Shown here piece by piece: positions 1 through 13,805 of a DNA stretch of 64,000 nucleotides (the stretch's first letter is position 1; every line of letters starts with the position of its first letter). The DNA lies in the NCBI GenBank assembly GCA_028554645.1, contig JAQOOI010000017.1:496001-560000 (forward strand), read 5' to 3'. The notes under the pieces were generated by a model. The model was not told the origin of the DNA, made no database searches, and saw only the letters and a list, made by a program, of their open reading frames with translations. The position numbers and the translations under genes were made by a program. The DNA comes from Omphalotus guepiniiformis. Its lineage: Eukaryota > Basidiomycota > Agaricomycetes > Agaricales > Omphalotaceae.

Positions 1-705
1 CTGAGACGAGCGACTACAGACATTCCTATAAGCATCTCGAGTTCTTCAAATAGTGAAGACGAAGGTGTTGAGGTTGTTGGACGAAAGAAAGGTGTTGCTG
101 AGCAGAAGAAGAAGTCTTCCGATGTTTTATTAGGTATGTCCAGTTTCTGTGAATTCTGATTGCTTTCGCTCAATGGAGATCTTGTTTCAGTCCAACCTCC
201 TGAAGCCAAAGAATGTCCAAATCTTCGACCTCGCGATCCTCGCTGGAAATCCGTACTGGCTTTATCCAGAGAGAAAAACGGCAATCATAGACCAAGTGAG
301 TTCTCACTCGTACGAAAATCCGCTATTGCAGCTTATCTTGCATCCACCCATAGTACATGGAGAGGGGGAGAATGTAATTCATGAGATATTGCGTGTGTTT
401 GATATGTATGTTCGAGCTCGAGCATACACACGGAGTTATCGCTCATTTTTTGCTGTTTTGCTTTGCTTATATGAGTTACGAATATGGTCCTTGTATCGGT
501 GTTACTAGGCTGGAACGCTGGGAGCGCGCTGAAGCTCTAGGGCTTAATCCTCCAGTGGAGGTATGTCCACCCCCTTTCCGAGTCCATTTCGCATTTCGGT
601 AACATCTAGTGACCTTACCCTTTCTAGATACGAGACATTCTGTTGACTCGTCAAGGTGTTGAACAGACAGACCTGGCACAGTGCACGCTATATGAACAAG
701 TCTAG
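1..705 (+). CDS. DNA polymerase delta subunit 4 (POLD4/Cdm1 family), 5' end outside window
   Basis: Smallest accessory subunit of replicative DNA polymerase delta; in other species it stabilises the complex in the nucleus. The visible exons are about 1-133, 191-295, 354-405, 476-560 and 628-705, all with GT-AG introns and one continuous frame of about 150 residues. The family signature is clear: DPRWKSVL, then IHGEGENVIHEILRVFDIYE, then YEYGPCIGVTRLERW followed by RAEALGLNPPVE, the conserved C-terminal block of POLD4. The first visible part is a Ser/acidic/Lys linker (SSSSNSEDEG..., EQKKKSS), as usual before the conserved core. The start codon and any N-terminal PCNA-binding motif lie before base 1. 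The call rests on my recognition of the C-terminal block, which I consider strong. Confidence 0.9.
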
Positions 706-2127
706 TTACACATTGATTGGTGAGCATAGTTTATGTATCTGATCTTTCATTGCCTCATCCGTGTTATTCTTAGCTTGTCGTAACACCCTCGTTTCTGGAT
801 CCATGGTTTCATTGTATCATAACCCCTCCCCTCTTTCTCATTCGCCAACTATGTTTATTGCTTGCTCCTTATTGTATCTCTTAAACCTCGTGTGGCTTGT
901 CGGCTTTTTTTGTACGGAATCGAAAGAGCAGAAACTTTAGCTCTGTTTCATTTCATCGCTAGTGTGTGTGTGTAGATTTTTATCCTTGTCCTGTTTTGTC
1001 TCCTCGCTATTCAATATATCATCTTGCTTCTGACAAGTTTGAGTCTCCGTAGCTTCTCGAACGATACTTTTGACGACCACCATTGATATCAAGTTGTCAC
1101 TTCAGCCTCAGTCGGAGCCGTACTGTAAGCCTTGCCCGCGTATCAGTTCATTGCAAAACAAGCTCTTCAACGCGATTTTTCGTAACGCACTACGCATTAG
1201 TGATGACTCCTTTCATTAGAAAGACGGTTAAGGCGGTTGAAGTTTTGAAATAACTGAGAGTGTATTAACCATAGCAGGCAAAAACTTGCCACCTGATGAT
1301 ACTGTAGAAGCTATAACTGAACGCCATATATTAGCAAGCTAGTCACGGTTGCTATTAACTGGATATCCATTATGTACGAGTCGCCTTCCACTTGTCCTTG
1401 CTTCTCCCCAGACGCGCCTCGTCCGGACACGTGATGTGAACCCGAAAACTTTGGGCAGCTCACTGCGCTCACTGTTTCTTTCACTCATGCTCAATGTTAC
1501 AGCGTTCAACATTCTTCCTTGCTCAGTCCAAGTGTGGTAGTCTGAAAGGCTACAATGAATCAAATAACTACAATCAGATTCCTCGACGCGACTTGGAAGC
1601 TTGCAAATTAAATGTTACTATGTCAGCACACTCATCAAGCTTACCAGAACCCACGTCGAGTTCAGACCGAGTGTACATTCACTATCTACGTTTGGTATAG
1701 ATTCAACGGCTTTTTACGGCCCTTAGACACATCCTAGGCTCGCTTTGAAGATCGATACGACCACCGGTCGAGCATAATATCCTTTTTTGGGTTGAAATTT
1801 CCCTTAGTTTCTCAGGAAATTTTCGTCACCATTGAATTTTGACGTGTTCGAAGCCAAAAAGGTGAAGTGTTCTATGCGGGTTTGTTCTATTACAACCTTC
1901 CCTGACTCTTTCGACCCATAGTGTTGGTGGAAGCCTGAAGGGAGAATTACAGATTCCTAAAACTATGATGAAGTTCTTTCCTAAAGGGTATGTTTCGTGG
2001 TCTTCGATAGTAATGCTAGCGTGTTATATAAAGACGGATCTTGCGATTCTCGAGAGCTCACTCTTGAATTCAAGAGACGTTCTGCTAGATTCACGCCATC
2101 AAGTCATTTTCCTCTACCTACCTCTCG
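706..2127. other. Intergenic spacer, no gene seen
   Basis: About 1.4 kb between the POLD4 stop and the monooxygenase start. Open frames here are under 75 codons, overlap on both strands and show no splice-consistent extension or family motif. It should hold the POLD4 3' UTR and the monooxygenase promoter. The first part is T/C-rich, including a short TG run near 962-972. No element was recognised. Confidence 0.6.
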
Positions 2128-4730
<2,603 letters not shown>

Positions 4731-4875
4731 AGAACTTGTCTTACTATAACATATACTATATAACCGCTCAATAGATTTTGACCACTCATGCAATACCCCA
4801 AAGCAGACATGGAGAGAAATGTACACAGTAGTAACAGGCATTATGCAGAATGCATAGGGTATATATACATATAGC

Positions 4876-7800
4876 TTACAATTTTCGACCGCGCCCTATC
4901 GGTGGCGCTTCCGCGCTATCTAGAGGAACTCTACGGGGACCTGAACCACGTCCTACCCCTCCACCGGGTATCTTAGCTACAAGCTTAGTCCGAGTATTCA
5001 AAGTCTCAGAGGACTTCCCTGCTGCAACTGCAGGCCTTTCGTCACTCCTACCAGCTCTAGGTCTTGCCACACCCTTCATCGCGGCACTCGCATTCACCCC
5101 ATGGCTCTTATTCTCCTTCTCCCTAGTTCCAACACCAACACCAGACGAAACCGACTTCGAGTCCACCAACCGCATGTTCTTCACAATTGGCGGAGGCCCC
5201 GATTTAGGTTTCCCTTTGACCTTCTCCGTAGTGGAGAAACGTTTGGTGCCGGCAGGAGCAGCAGGTGGCTCAGAGCGGAGCATTCTGCCTTTTGTTGTGG
5301 TTGTCCCCGGGATCTGTTTAGAGCCTCCGCCGACGATATTAAATTCCACTGCTGGCTTCTCGCGTAGAGGTGACTCTGGCCTAATTGGCATGTGTACCGG
5401 ACTCTCAGGAGGTGATTCCGAGATACCCAACTCCTGCGCGAGCGTCAGCCGTGGTTCACCATCATCTGAATCAGCTTCTGTGATGACCGTTTGAGGGATG
5501 AGAGGGAACATCTCATCTTCTGACATGTCTCCACCTCCAACATTCATATTCCTATCGCACTCAAGCTCATCCATCTCCATTAAAGCTTCCAGATGGGTAC
5601 CATCAGGTATTCCAAGTCTAGAAGTATCGCTAGATTTTGGACTTGTTGGTGAATTAGGTGAGTTGCCTAGCATTAAAATACGGCTAAGCGGGCTAGGTTT
5701 TGCAGGCGAGTATGCATGTATCATGTGTGGTGCGAAGGGCTTTGCCATTGGGAACGGCAAGGTCCGACGAAGTCCAGGTTGAGGTGTTTTCGGAATAGGA
5801 TTTGGGGATAATGTTACTTGAGAGGGCGGGTCTGAGACAGAAAGGGTGATTGAAACGGGCTGAGAGGATTCTGAGGGTTTCGAAGAAGCTGTCTCGCTCA
5901 ACTGTCCATCCACGCCATCTGGTGCAGAAGGGAGTTGGGATTGTGGTTCTGGGTTAAGAGTGAAAGTACTCGAAAGCAGTAGTGCAGGTTTCGCAGGGAG
6001 TAATGCATGGGGTGAAGGGGGAGGAAGTGAGAAAGACGTTGGAAGAAGAGACCCAGCGCTCAAACTCGTCGTCATCAGAGGCGGGGGAGGAATGACTTCC
6101 GTCTCGAAAGCCGGCTCTCCTCTCATCTTCCCTTTCGACGGTGACGTCAATATTGAGTAGGACGAGGATGACCTTCGCCTTGCAGTTCCTACTCGCGTTG
6201 TCTTTCTTGCACCAGAACCAGCTTTGCCAACACTAACTTGCAACGGCTTTGCAGGTGCTTTCTGGGGAGACTTCATCTTGGATGAAGTGTTCTTAGTCTT
6301 TGCCTTCTGAGGACTGGCGCCAGAAGTAGCGGGAGTAGGTGGCAAATCAGCCAACATCAACTCGACCTGCCAAGATCGCTTCTCTTCAATCAGTTTTATC
6401 CTTTCCGCCTCGATTAGAACACGGACAGAGACCAATCAGCCAACATCATCGTAAGAGAAGGAGAATAATACCTCGATTTCGGCCCTCTCTTGTCCAAGCT
6501 TGATAGTAGCTTCAGTAAACTTTTCTCGTTCCTGTTCAAGCTGATTTCTGAGTACATCCAGGCGTCCACGTTCCTCATCTCGTGCCGTGACAGTCATCAA
6601 ATCGACCGTAATGTCAGCACTTATGCTTTCATCTGCATTCCCACAAGAAACCTTTGAACGCCCTCTTGTAAGACGATGATCGGCCGCGAAACGATCAAAC
6701 ATAGCTTGCGTCTCTGCGGCTTGAGAAGCATTTTGCTCTTGTGACAATTCTTTTCCAGTATGAGTCAGTTAAAGCTTGCGTCTTAGGTGAAGCTAAGTCA
6801 CGTACTGAGCTCATTTTTAAGCTTTTCGATAACCTCCTGTACTCGTTCCAGATCGTTCTCTGAAGGAGAAGGAGCCTGAGGTACAGGGGAAGATGTAGGC
6901 TCCGAGTAATGGCTGGCAAGCTTCGCAAGAGTATCTCGCAGGGACTCGAGAATGGCAGCCAATGTATCCGTGGTAAATTGTGGTGGATTCAATGGGAATA
7001 GGGCATTCAAAGTCAACGGAACTGGCTGATGGTTATAGTCAGCAAGGTAAATTCATTAGTAGTAACGTCCAACTCACCTCCTCAACATCCTTCGAGCTTC
7101 CAGGTAAAGCACGCTTCATCTCTGACACCACACTTTGCACTTCATTCACGGCTTTCAGTATCATCTTCTTATATCCTTGGTTATCCTTCATCAGTTGTTC
7201 CCGTGCTTTCTCCGATTGTTCAAGAGCAAGATCCATGAAATGCTTTCCCTTACTTGGTGCTAAGCCGTTCATATCCACTACCGCTGCATTTGCACTTGAA
7301 CCATTGAAGTGTAACCCACTTGCAGTAGCACCAAGCTTGGTCTGTGCATCAGCAATCTTGTTCCACCTCTCCGACATGCGTTCGATTTCCTTTTCCCTCT
7401 TCTTCAACTCGGTCTGGTGCGTGGCACGAACTTGTTGTAAAGCTGTGCGTGTCCGTTGTAGCTCAGCAGTCGTTTGTTTATGAGCAGACTCTGTCTGTTG
7501 TAGAGTACGAGTCGTAGTCCTACAGACCAGTTTAGATAAGACAAATACGAAAGAAGAGATAGCTGCCACGTACGCCAGCCGAGATTTATGCAAATTGACT
7601 TCCCGTTCAAAGTTCGCGGCACTCTCGGATGCACTTCGATGCATAGATACCATCCTTTCGTGATCATATCTTAAAGTGCGAAGTTCTGTGGTCAATTGCT
7701 CGGCTCGCGACATGTCTTTCTACAACACCATCAGCTAGAGCTAGACGCTAGTAATCATTTTCAAAACACACCACTCGTTGTGACAGCATATCAAGCAGGC

Positions 7801-8023
7801 ACTTGACGACTTTATCCATATCCTTGTTGCCTATTCCGTCTAAAGAGATACCAGGCGATGAAGTAAAACCATGAGCCAGGAGTTGAGAATTGACATATTG
7901 CAGGCTTGACGTTGAGACAAAGGAATCAGATGTTATGTCGGACAGCAAAGAGCCAGGGTCATCTGGCAGAGAGTTTTCTGCTTCCCAATGGACGAGCTTC
8001 CTTGCTGGTGTTACTGTCGCCAT
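4876..8023 (-). CDS. ADIP/SSX2IP/Msd1-family coiled-coil protein
   Basis: The N-terminus (MATVTPARKLVHWEAEN..., then YVNSQLLAHGFTSSPGISL and DKVVKCLLDMLSQR) followed by RAEQLTTELRTLRYDHERM matches the conserved head of afadin/alpha-actinin-binding proteins. Fission-yeast Msd1 and human SSX2IP belong to this family and anchor microtubule minus ends at the spindle pole body or centrosome. Long coiled-coil stretches follow (QQTESAHKQTTAELQRT, KKREKEIERMSERW). The last exon, about 4876-6435, encodes some 500 residues of low-complexity Ser/Pro/Lys-rich, presumably disordered tail with TPQP and SPxK sites. There are at least six exons; introns lie near 7724-7772, 7480-7535, 7030-7075, 6745-6810 and 6436-6470. 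Start at 8023 is the first ATG before the conserved head. Role at microtubules is inferred from family membership only. Confidence 0.8.
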
Positions 8024-8375
8024 CTTTCAAACGTGAAGCCAGCGAAGATGAAGAGCTCGTAGCCGAAGCATTTGTTCAATACGCGCGACAGTCACGTGCT
8101 CGCGTGACTGACGCGACCTCCACTTGCAAGTTGGAGTCCAGGCATAAAAACGAAACTTAGGAAAACTTATATATATGATGATATATTTATATTGGTGCAG
8201 AAAAGTCGGTTCACCAGATGTAATATCTCTAGACAATTGCAGACTATACTCTCCGGTTGCGCATGCTTGTATTCATCCAAGTTCTGAGTCACTGAGTCAG
8301 AGGTCTGGCCGTTCGAAATTGGTTAGTGTAAGTACAGAAACAGTGCTATCATGTTTTATGATTGGGTAAAATCAA

Positions 8376-8480
8376 GGATGATGAAGCTGCCAAGATAAGG
8401 CAAGCAATTAGGCTTTTAGGGACCGGTCAACTGCGAGGACGACGAAAGTGCTGGAATGCAAAGGGTTCATTGCGAGGACA
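8376..8480. repeat. Diverged copy A of a ~88-bp dispersed repeat
   Basis: Contains the words gatgaagctgcc, aggcaagcaattaggct, gggaccggtcaactgcgagg and acgacgaaagtgctggaatg, which match in the same order the tandem copies at 11455-11665. Confidence 0.55.
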
Positions 8481-8552
8481 AATTAATCGAGTTTGAAAGA
8501 TTTTACGCTAGTTCAATCGCGAGGTGAGCCGAATTTAGCCAAAATTTTTCTA

Positions 8553-8577
8553 TAACGCCTGACCTCGTCAGGCGTTA
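8553..8577. repeat. Perfect inverted repeat, 11-bp arms, 3-nt loop
   Basis: TAACGCCTGAC, loop CTC, then GTCAGGCGTTA. It is intergenic and not followed by a T run, so a terminator role is not supported. Confidence 0.7.
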
Positions 8578-9049
8578 GACCCTACCGTGGGTCACGTACG
8601 TGGGTGTATGCCGCGTAGAAATGGCACCGTGTGCCGCGTCGTGTGCACCGTGTGCCACGAAAATGGCATCGTATGCCCGCGAAGTCATGGCAATACGGCC
8701 GTGCATTTGTTCTCTTGGACTGTCGTCTTTCGTCTTGGACATTTCGGACTATTCCTCCATTCCATGTCTCATTACAGGTAGATAGGCAGACGAACAGTAA
8801 GACAAGGGTCTTACTCCTCCTTGTCTTCACTCGTTCGTCTGCAGGTGTGTGGTATTTTTTATGGACTCCTCATTGGACTTACACGTATCGTATGAAGGTG
8901 TACAAAATCTCGTTACCCTCCCTCCCATGTTTCCCTTTTTTATTGTATTTCACGGCGCACATACACGTAGCGCTAGCTTTCTCAATACATGGTCGCCCGC
9001 CGGAGCCTGCCGGGGCGATGCTTCGGGCTAAACACGCGAGTCTCACGAA

Positions 9050-9130
9050 AGAACTGTAGCGATTGGACGAATGTGATGGAGTGCGTTCCAAGGTCTGATG
9101 AACCCGCTGGTAAAAAGGCAAGCCAAGTGA
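9050..9130. repeat. Diverged copy B of the ~88-bp dispersed repeat
   Basis: Shares gacgaatgtgatgga.tgc, tccaagg.ctgatgaa.ccgctg and aaaaggcaagc with the copies near 8376 and 11455-11665. It continues without a break into sequence resembling the 3' end of the membrane-protein gene at 11.7 kb. Confidence 0.55.
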
Positions 9131-9690
9131 AAAGTAGTGTGTTATCACGAGGAAGATGGAAACGACGGAGGTGATTCTTCGTAGGCAGTGCGAAGGTTCC
9201 TTATCTCCCTGTTCCTGATGATGGCCGATTACAAGGCAACAAGACTCGAGAAACGCGCAAGACAGTCCGAGTGCAGGCTCGCCTACACAATCATCTCGGG
9301 GGAGACTAGCCAGTGTGCCGTCGTGCATTGCATCCAGAGAAAATGTCGGACTTTCCTCTAGTAAATCTTGACTCTTATTGCCTCCCATACGGCTTCTGAG
9401 CATGCGGAGTCGTGGATTTGTATCTGGACGGTTTCATAGGAAGATGTCCGGTTGCTGGCAGCGTTGGTCTTTCTTGGCCACCTTGGTTTCCCTGATAGCA
9501 CTTGGATACAACGCGGTACGCGAACGGTTGTTTCGTAGTTGATAGTTTGACTCCCGTTAATCTGAGCGAGGGTTCGATGTTCAGGTTGACTGGGTTCTGC
9601 TGTAGGTTTTTCAGCGTCAACACAATACCTCGTATCTAGGAAGCTTAGTCGACTAGATTTTAAGATTGTGAAAAGGTTGAACATACCTCT
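9130..9690 (-). pseudogene. Probable decayed 3' end of a paralogue of the 11.7-kb membrane-protein gene
   Basis: Bases 9091-9190 (gatgaacccgctgg..., ttatcacgag, ggaaacgacggagg, cgtaggcag) run collinear with 11650-11750 (gatgaagccgctga..., atcatcacgag, ggaaacgatggagg, cgtaggcag). The latter covers the repeat and the last codons of the membrane-protein gene. A weaker match continues (ctgatgatgg near 9221 against 11811). Minus-strand frames here (82-108 codons, e.g. 9375-9623) show a Lys/Pro/Thr-rich cytoplasmic-tail-like composition but no transmembrane helix or intact exon chain. I read it as a relic; the upstream limit is uncertain. Confidence 0.4.
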
Positions 9691-10050
9691 ACAGAGGGCT
9701 AAGCCCTAGAGCTTCCGCGCGATGATAATGGCCATAAACTTGAAAGCGCTACAGGATATATTTGCACATGTTTGTTTAGGGCTTCTCAGGTCAAAGCGAC
9801 CGTTCGCAATTCCTGTTTAGCACACAACAGCAGCTAGATACGTGTATTTTATGCTTTACATAAATTCCTTCAAGATCTTCAGAGTGGGAAAATACATTCG
9901 AAGGAGATTCAATATCGCACCACAGCACTCCAAGTCCCACGAGCCAGTAGCATCCAAAGTACAGCATTTTTACAACATATCTACTATCTACCAGGACTTC
10001 AAGTTACAAGTTATACCAGGTTTCATAAGTTAGAAGTCATGACTAAACAT

Positions 10051-11181
10051 TTAATGACCTTCTGAGATTGCAGACGGTCCCGCAGTCCCACAGCTATTCT
10101 CCATCTCCTCTTCCTCCCGTTGAAGTCTATTCTCTGCCGCATCTAGAATTCTGCGTCTACGCTCTTCCTTCGAATCGCCGCCAAGACCACTCGAGGCACC
10201 AGCGCCCCCTAAAACATACGAGCGAGCAGCAGCCTCTGCTTCTGCAGAGGGTTCGTACGCGTCACCTTCATATCCAAGCATATGAGTGCCTTCACTAACA
10301 GACCGCTCATACTCCGCGACTTCTCGATTTAACTGCGAATTGAGCTCCTTGAACTACAACACGATCAATCATCAGGAGATCCTGCACCAATAACGCATAC
10401 CGCAGCTCACTCACATTATTATCATGGTCACCCCAGACATTATGAGTTAACTCGTGACAGAGCACCCGTCTTACCTCCCTGTAAGCTCGAAATCCGTCGT
10501 ACGCATTCGTTCGCAACCGTAGCTTGATCTGCTGACCGGCATTGACATTGAGACCAAGAAGCTCAGGGTGTTCGTGAGGTGCGAGCTCAGTTAAGACCCC
10601 GACGGAGAATTTGTGCGTCTGCATGATATGTTGTATCGCAGGGTCGTCTGAGAGACGCTGGAGGAGCGCATGGGCAGAAGATGGATTAGGAAGATGAGGT
10701 AAAGGTGTTAATTGGTGGAATCTATAATTTAGCGTAGCACTATTTGCGCTCCCTGTGGAACGAAGCTGTGTATACAGAATCAGAATCAGAATCAGAATGA
10801 ACTCAAATCAGGAGAGAACGGGAACTGAGAACATATACATACCTTCGGTTGACCCTTCAACGCACGCTCTCGCATTATTCGATCCCGCCGCTGCTGTTCA
10901 CTTTCAACAGCTTTCATCTCGTCCAATTCCTTATTCGTAGTACCCAGCATCTGGATCTTCATTCCATCCTTGAGACCAGCTTCCAACAAGCTCATCTGAT
11001 CATTCTGTGAACTCTTAGGGTTTTTTCCTTTGTAAAGAAGTTTCTGTAGGGAAGGAGGCGTAGAGGTGAGCTCTTCGAGTTTTGCTTGGAGAAGAGCAAG
11101 GGTGTCGTCGGGGAGGAACGAAAGAGAGAAGGCTCGTCCTCGGTGCGTTACAGTTAGTTTGATGGGATTTGTTGAGGGCAT
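10051..11181 (-). CDS. Ubiquitin-like/WLM-domain metalloprotease
   Basis: Two recognisable parts. Residues about 1-75 form a ubiquitin-like fold (IKLTVTHRGRAFSLSF, DDTLALLQAKLEELT, LQKLLYKGK, LLEAGLKDGMKIQMLG). A WLM (Wss1-like metalloprotease) domain follows, with RTNAYDGFRAYREVRRVL and the zinc-binding VLCHELTHNVWGDHDNNF (HExxH plus a downstream H). This UBL-WLM order resembles the fission-yeast ubiquitin/metalloprotease fusion protein and relates to Wss1/SPRTN proteases that clear SUMO/ubiquitin-linked or DNA-crosslinked proteins. The C-terminal segment is acidic and helical (KEERRRRILDAAENRLQ). The first ATG in a good frame is at 11181; the frame continues upstream only by non-ATG codons. 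Introns lie near 10356-10415 and 10765-10845, the latter holding an (AGAATC)n run. All metal ligands expected are present. Confidence 0.85.
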
Positions 11182-11454
11182 TTGGTGAAAGTTGTACTTC
11201 AAGTGAATTAGCTCGTTATTGAGTTGAAGGTATAAGTATAAGAGTCATGCTACTTAGTGAGCAAGACGCGTCATCCTTCACAGGGTGAGTCAGCGGCAGT
11301 CAGCAGGCGCGCATACATAGAGCGGTAGCGGGAATGTTCCTAAATACCGCAAGAAACCAGAGTATATTCCAAATAGATACACAAAATACAAGACAGAGTG
11401 ACACAGCAGTAGGTAGTACAGAGATGCGATTGTAGCGATGGCATATGCATTATG

Positions 11455-11680
11455 ATGGAGTGAAACCAAAAATGATGAATCCGCTGAAAGAAGGCGACCA
11501 ATCAGGCCTTTGGAGACCGTCTATTGGAAGGACGACGAATGTGAGGGAATGCACTCCATCAACTGATGAATCCGCCACAAGAAGACGAGCAACTAGGCCT
11601 TTGAGTGTATTGCGAGGACGACAAATGTGATGGAATGCCATCCAAGAACTGATGAAGCCGCTGAGAAAAGAGAAGCAGAG
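11455..11680. repeat. Tandem array of an 86-91-bp repeat, ~2.5 copies
   Basis: The marker gatgaa.ccgc recurs at about 11474, 11565 and 11651 (spacing 91 and 86 bp). Between the markers are gaaagaaggcgacca, atcaggccttt/aactaggcctttg, ggaaggacgacgaatgtgaggga and gcgaggacgacaaatgtgatgga. It lies just downstream of the membrane-protein gene, in its presumed 3' UTR. Diverged copies lie at 8376 and 9050. Confidence 0.7.
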
Positions 11681-11699
11681 TACCAAGCGGAGGGTATCA

Positions 11700-12889
11700 T
11701 CACGAGTGCGGAAACGATGGAGGAGGGTCGTAGGCAGATCGAAGATACTCAAGCTCCATCCTCATCTCAGCAACTTGATGACGCAGCTCCCGTACGTTCT
11801 GTTTCTGATGATGGGGCTTCCGGTCCGTAACAGGATGCCGAACGCCACTTTTGCCCATGTCGAGATCAGCGCTATTTCTGCGAGGTTGATTATAAGGTAA
11901 CAAAAACCGATTTGGCGGAGCAGCGTAGAACGGCTCTATGGTCGTACTGCGTATAGAAGGCCTGTTGCGATGCCGCAAACGGTATTTGTAGCGATAGAGC
12001 AGTGCTGAGATGATAGCGACGAAAGCCAAACAGCCTATAATAACGCCCAGAATCCGACCGAGTTTTTCATTTGACTTCGACGAGGCAGCGTCGCCCGATT
12101 GAGATGGATCGCTTGCAGATTGACTGGTGGTCGGGCTTGGGCTGCTCGAATTGATTTCAAAAATAGAGGTGGAAGAATCTGGCTGACTCGTATGAGCCGA
12201 ACTCGATTGTTCCGAACTCGATTGTTGAGGCATGACACTACCAAGTTCAAATTAGTACTTCCTTGAGTACTGTCACCAGGAATAATACGCACGTGTACGT
12301 GGCATAATCAAACAGCACGGTCGAGTTTACAGACGTATCAGCCGCCGAGATGATGAAAGAATGGTTCGTCTGGGTCAGCCCCTGTATTGAGAAGACGGAG
12401 AAATTGTACTGGAATACGTTGGAGTTATTGGAAATGTGTTGAAAACCTTGTCCGGAAAGAAGCCCGTCTAAGTTGAACTCCAACGCATACGTAGATGTTA
12501 GCCCGGGATTTGAAGGATTAGGGAGAATACAGTAAACGTCGAGTGAAGTGCCTAAGATTTATGTTAGAATAGAGGCAAGTTGAAAGGGAGATTTACCCAC
12601 CGACGAAATTAAATGAGATTGTACGGGGTGCATCATCTTCATGGTGGGTTGTGTCATGCCATGTTCCATTCATAGCCATTGAAGGGTCCGGATGAAATCC
12701 ACATCCAGTACAAGATTCGCCTTGTGCCCATTTGCCCGCAGGTGAATATACGGGCACGGCACCAGTGGATGAGTCTCCAGCGGCGTCATCGATAATAATG
12801 GTCTGCTGAGCGACAGCCGTACGGAAGTTAAAGAAATAGCATAAAGAAGTAAACCACAAGTGAAGAAAGAATCTTTGCTGGCAGGTCAT
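11700..12889 (-). CDS. Single-pass membrane protein with signal peptide (basidiomycete-type, unknown role)
   Basis: The start at 12889 gives a classical signal peptide (MTCQQRFFLHLWFTSLCYFF, cleavage likely near AVAQQ). The ectodomain has Cys residues (CTGCGFHPDP) and many N-glycosylation sites (NGTW, NNSN, NHSF, NSTV). A Ser/Thr-rich stalk (residues about 180-230) precedes one transmembrane helix (ILGVIIGCLAFVAIISALLY) and a basic cytosolic tail (RYKYRLRHRNRPS) with a short C-terminal helix (RELRHQVAEMRMELEYL). Introns lie near 12546-12597 and 12240-12292; the second joins DYATYT to VMPQQSS. Proteins of this layout are common in mushroom genomes, often as multicopy families, but I know of no assigned function. 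A decayed relative may lie at 9.1-9.7 kb. Confidence 0.75.
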
Positions 12890-13805
12890 AGCGCTGAACC
12901 TGCAGCGGAGCGACAAGTAGGGGTGATAAGCAGCAAGGAAGGGGGATCCCGACGAAAACCCTGCAATATCATGATATACGAGAACCCAATCCCCTTCCTT
13001 GCTGATTGGCCAAAAAGATACTCACTGGCAACCTGATGCAATGTGGGGTGAGCCAAGTCCCGATAGTTCGTAGTAGAAACCCTCATACCTAATCGAGGGG
13101 ATATATTCTTAGCCATCATTCAACAGCCTGGGATACACGGATGTATCATTCATAAAGGCGCTAGACAGCGTGAGTGCAGTTCCTCGAGGCTACATGATCA
13201 TCTTGAATATGCTGTGCCAAGTAATTGAATCTGTCAAGGTTCAACGCGAGTTGCGGGACGTCCATGACCACTCCATTTGGTCTTCAGCGCATGTAGCAGC
13301 AAAGAATCGAGATGAGATGCTGAAGAGGGTTGTAGCAAGTTGTAGCGCCGCAGGAATTGCACTGGCACTGGGAGAACCCTTGCCGACATTCTGCAATGCA
13401 GTATCCAAGATTTGTGTCTCTAAGTAGACACGTAGCTCTGGGATTATAGCAACCATGAAGTTGCAGTGCAGATTGTCAAGGTCTTGCGCCGACGTCGAAT
13501 AATATGGGATGCTGTGTCGAGATTTGCTATGTGCTGTAGCCTGAGAAGATCAGAGAGGATCCCGAAGATCAACTTGTCAACCTCCAGGTTAAACATTGTG
13601 CTGTAGTTACAGGGACAACATGTCGTTCCAGCAAGTTCAGAGCAACTGAGGAAGTGAGGATGCGCGCAAATCGTTTGCAAGAGGTTTGGAAACAAGCGCC
13701 CACTCAAACAACGCCTAATAACGCGCGACTGTACTTTCCCACGAAGGACATAGGCGTCCCAGAATCTTGACAGCATACTTCCAACTTTCAGCTTATTCTG
13801 CTAAT
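12890..13805. other. Spacer with divergent promoters, no gene accepted
   Basis: About 900 bp between divergent start codons (membrane protein minus, MSH6 plus). Open frames of 60-110 codons occur on both strands (13170-13427 plus; 13241-13456 and 13444-13776 minus), but they overlap one another and carry no recognisable motif or splice chain. Confidence 0.5.

Larger units (their letters stand above)
8024..10050. other. Spacer rich in repeat relics
   Basis: About 2 kb without a convincing intact gene. It contains two diverged copies of an 86-91-bp repeat (near 8376-8480 and 9050-9130), an 11-bp perfect inverted repeat at 8553-8577, a patch of imperfect ccgtgtgcc/ccgcg repeats near 8618-8690, and a probable decayed gene end at about 9130-9690, each listed separately. 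A 174-codon minus-strand frame at 8879-9403 runs across the repeat and has no start context or domain. Confidence 0.5.

Noticed and set aside
4850..5494. 214-codon plus-strand open frame
   Set aside because: Antisense shadow of the low-complexity last exon of the ADIP-like gene; no motif.
8879..9403. 174-codon minus-strand open frame
   Set aside because: It starts at no convincing ATG context, crosses the dispersed repeat and shows no domain; more likely relic sequence.
13170..13776. Overlapping 71-110-codon frames on both strands before MSH6
   Set aside because: No family motif, no consistent splice chain; probably promoter sequence.
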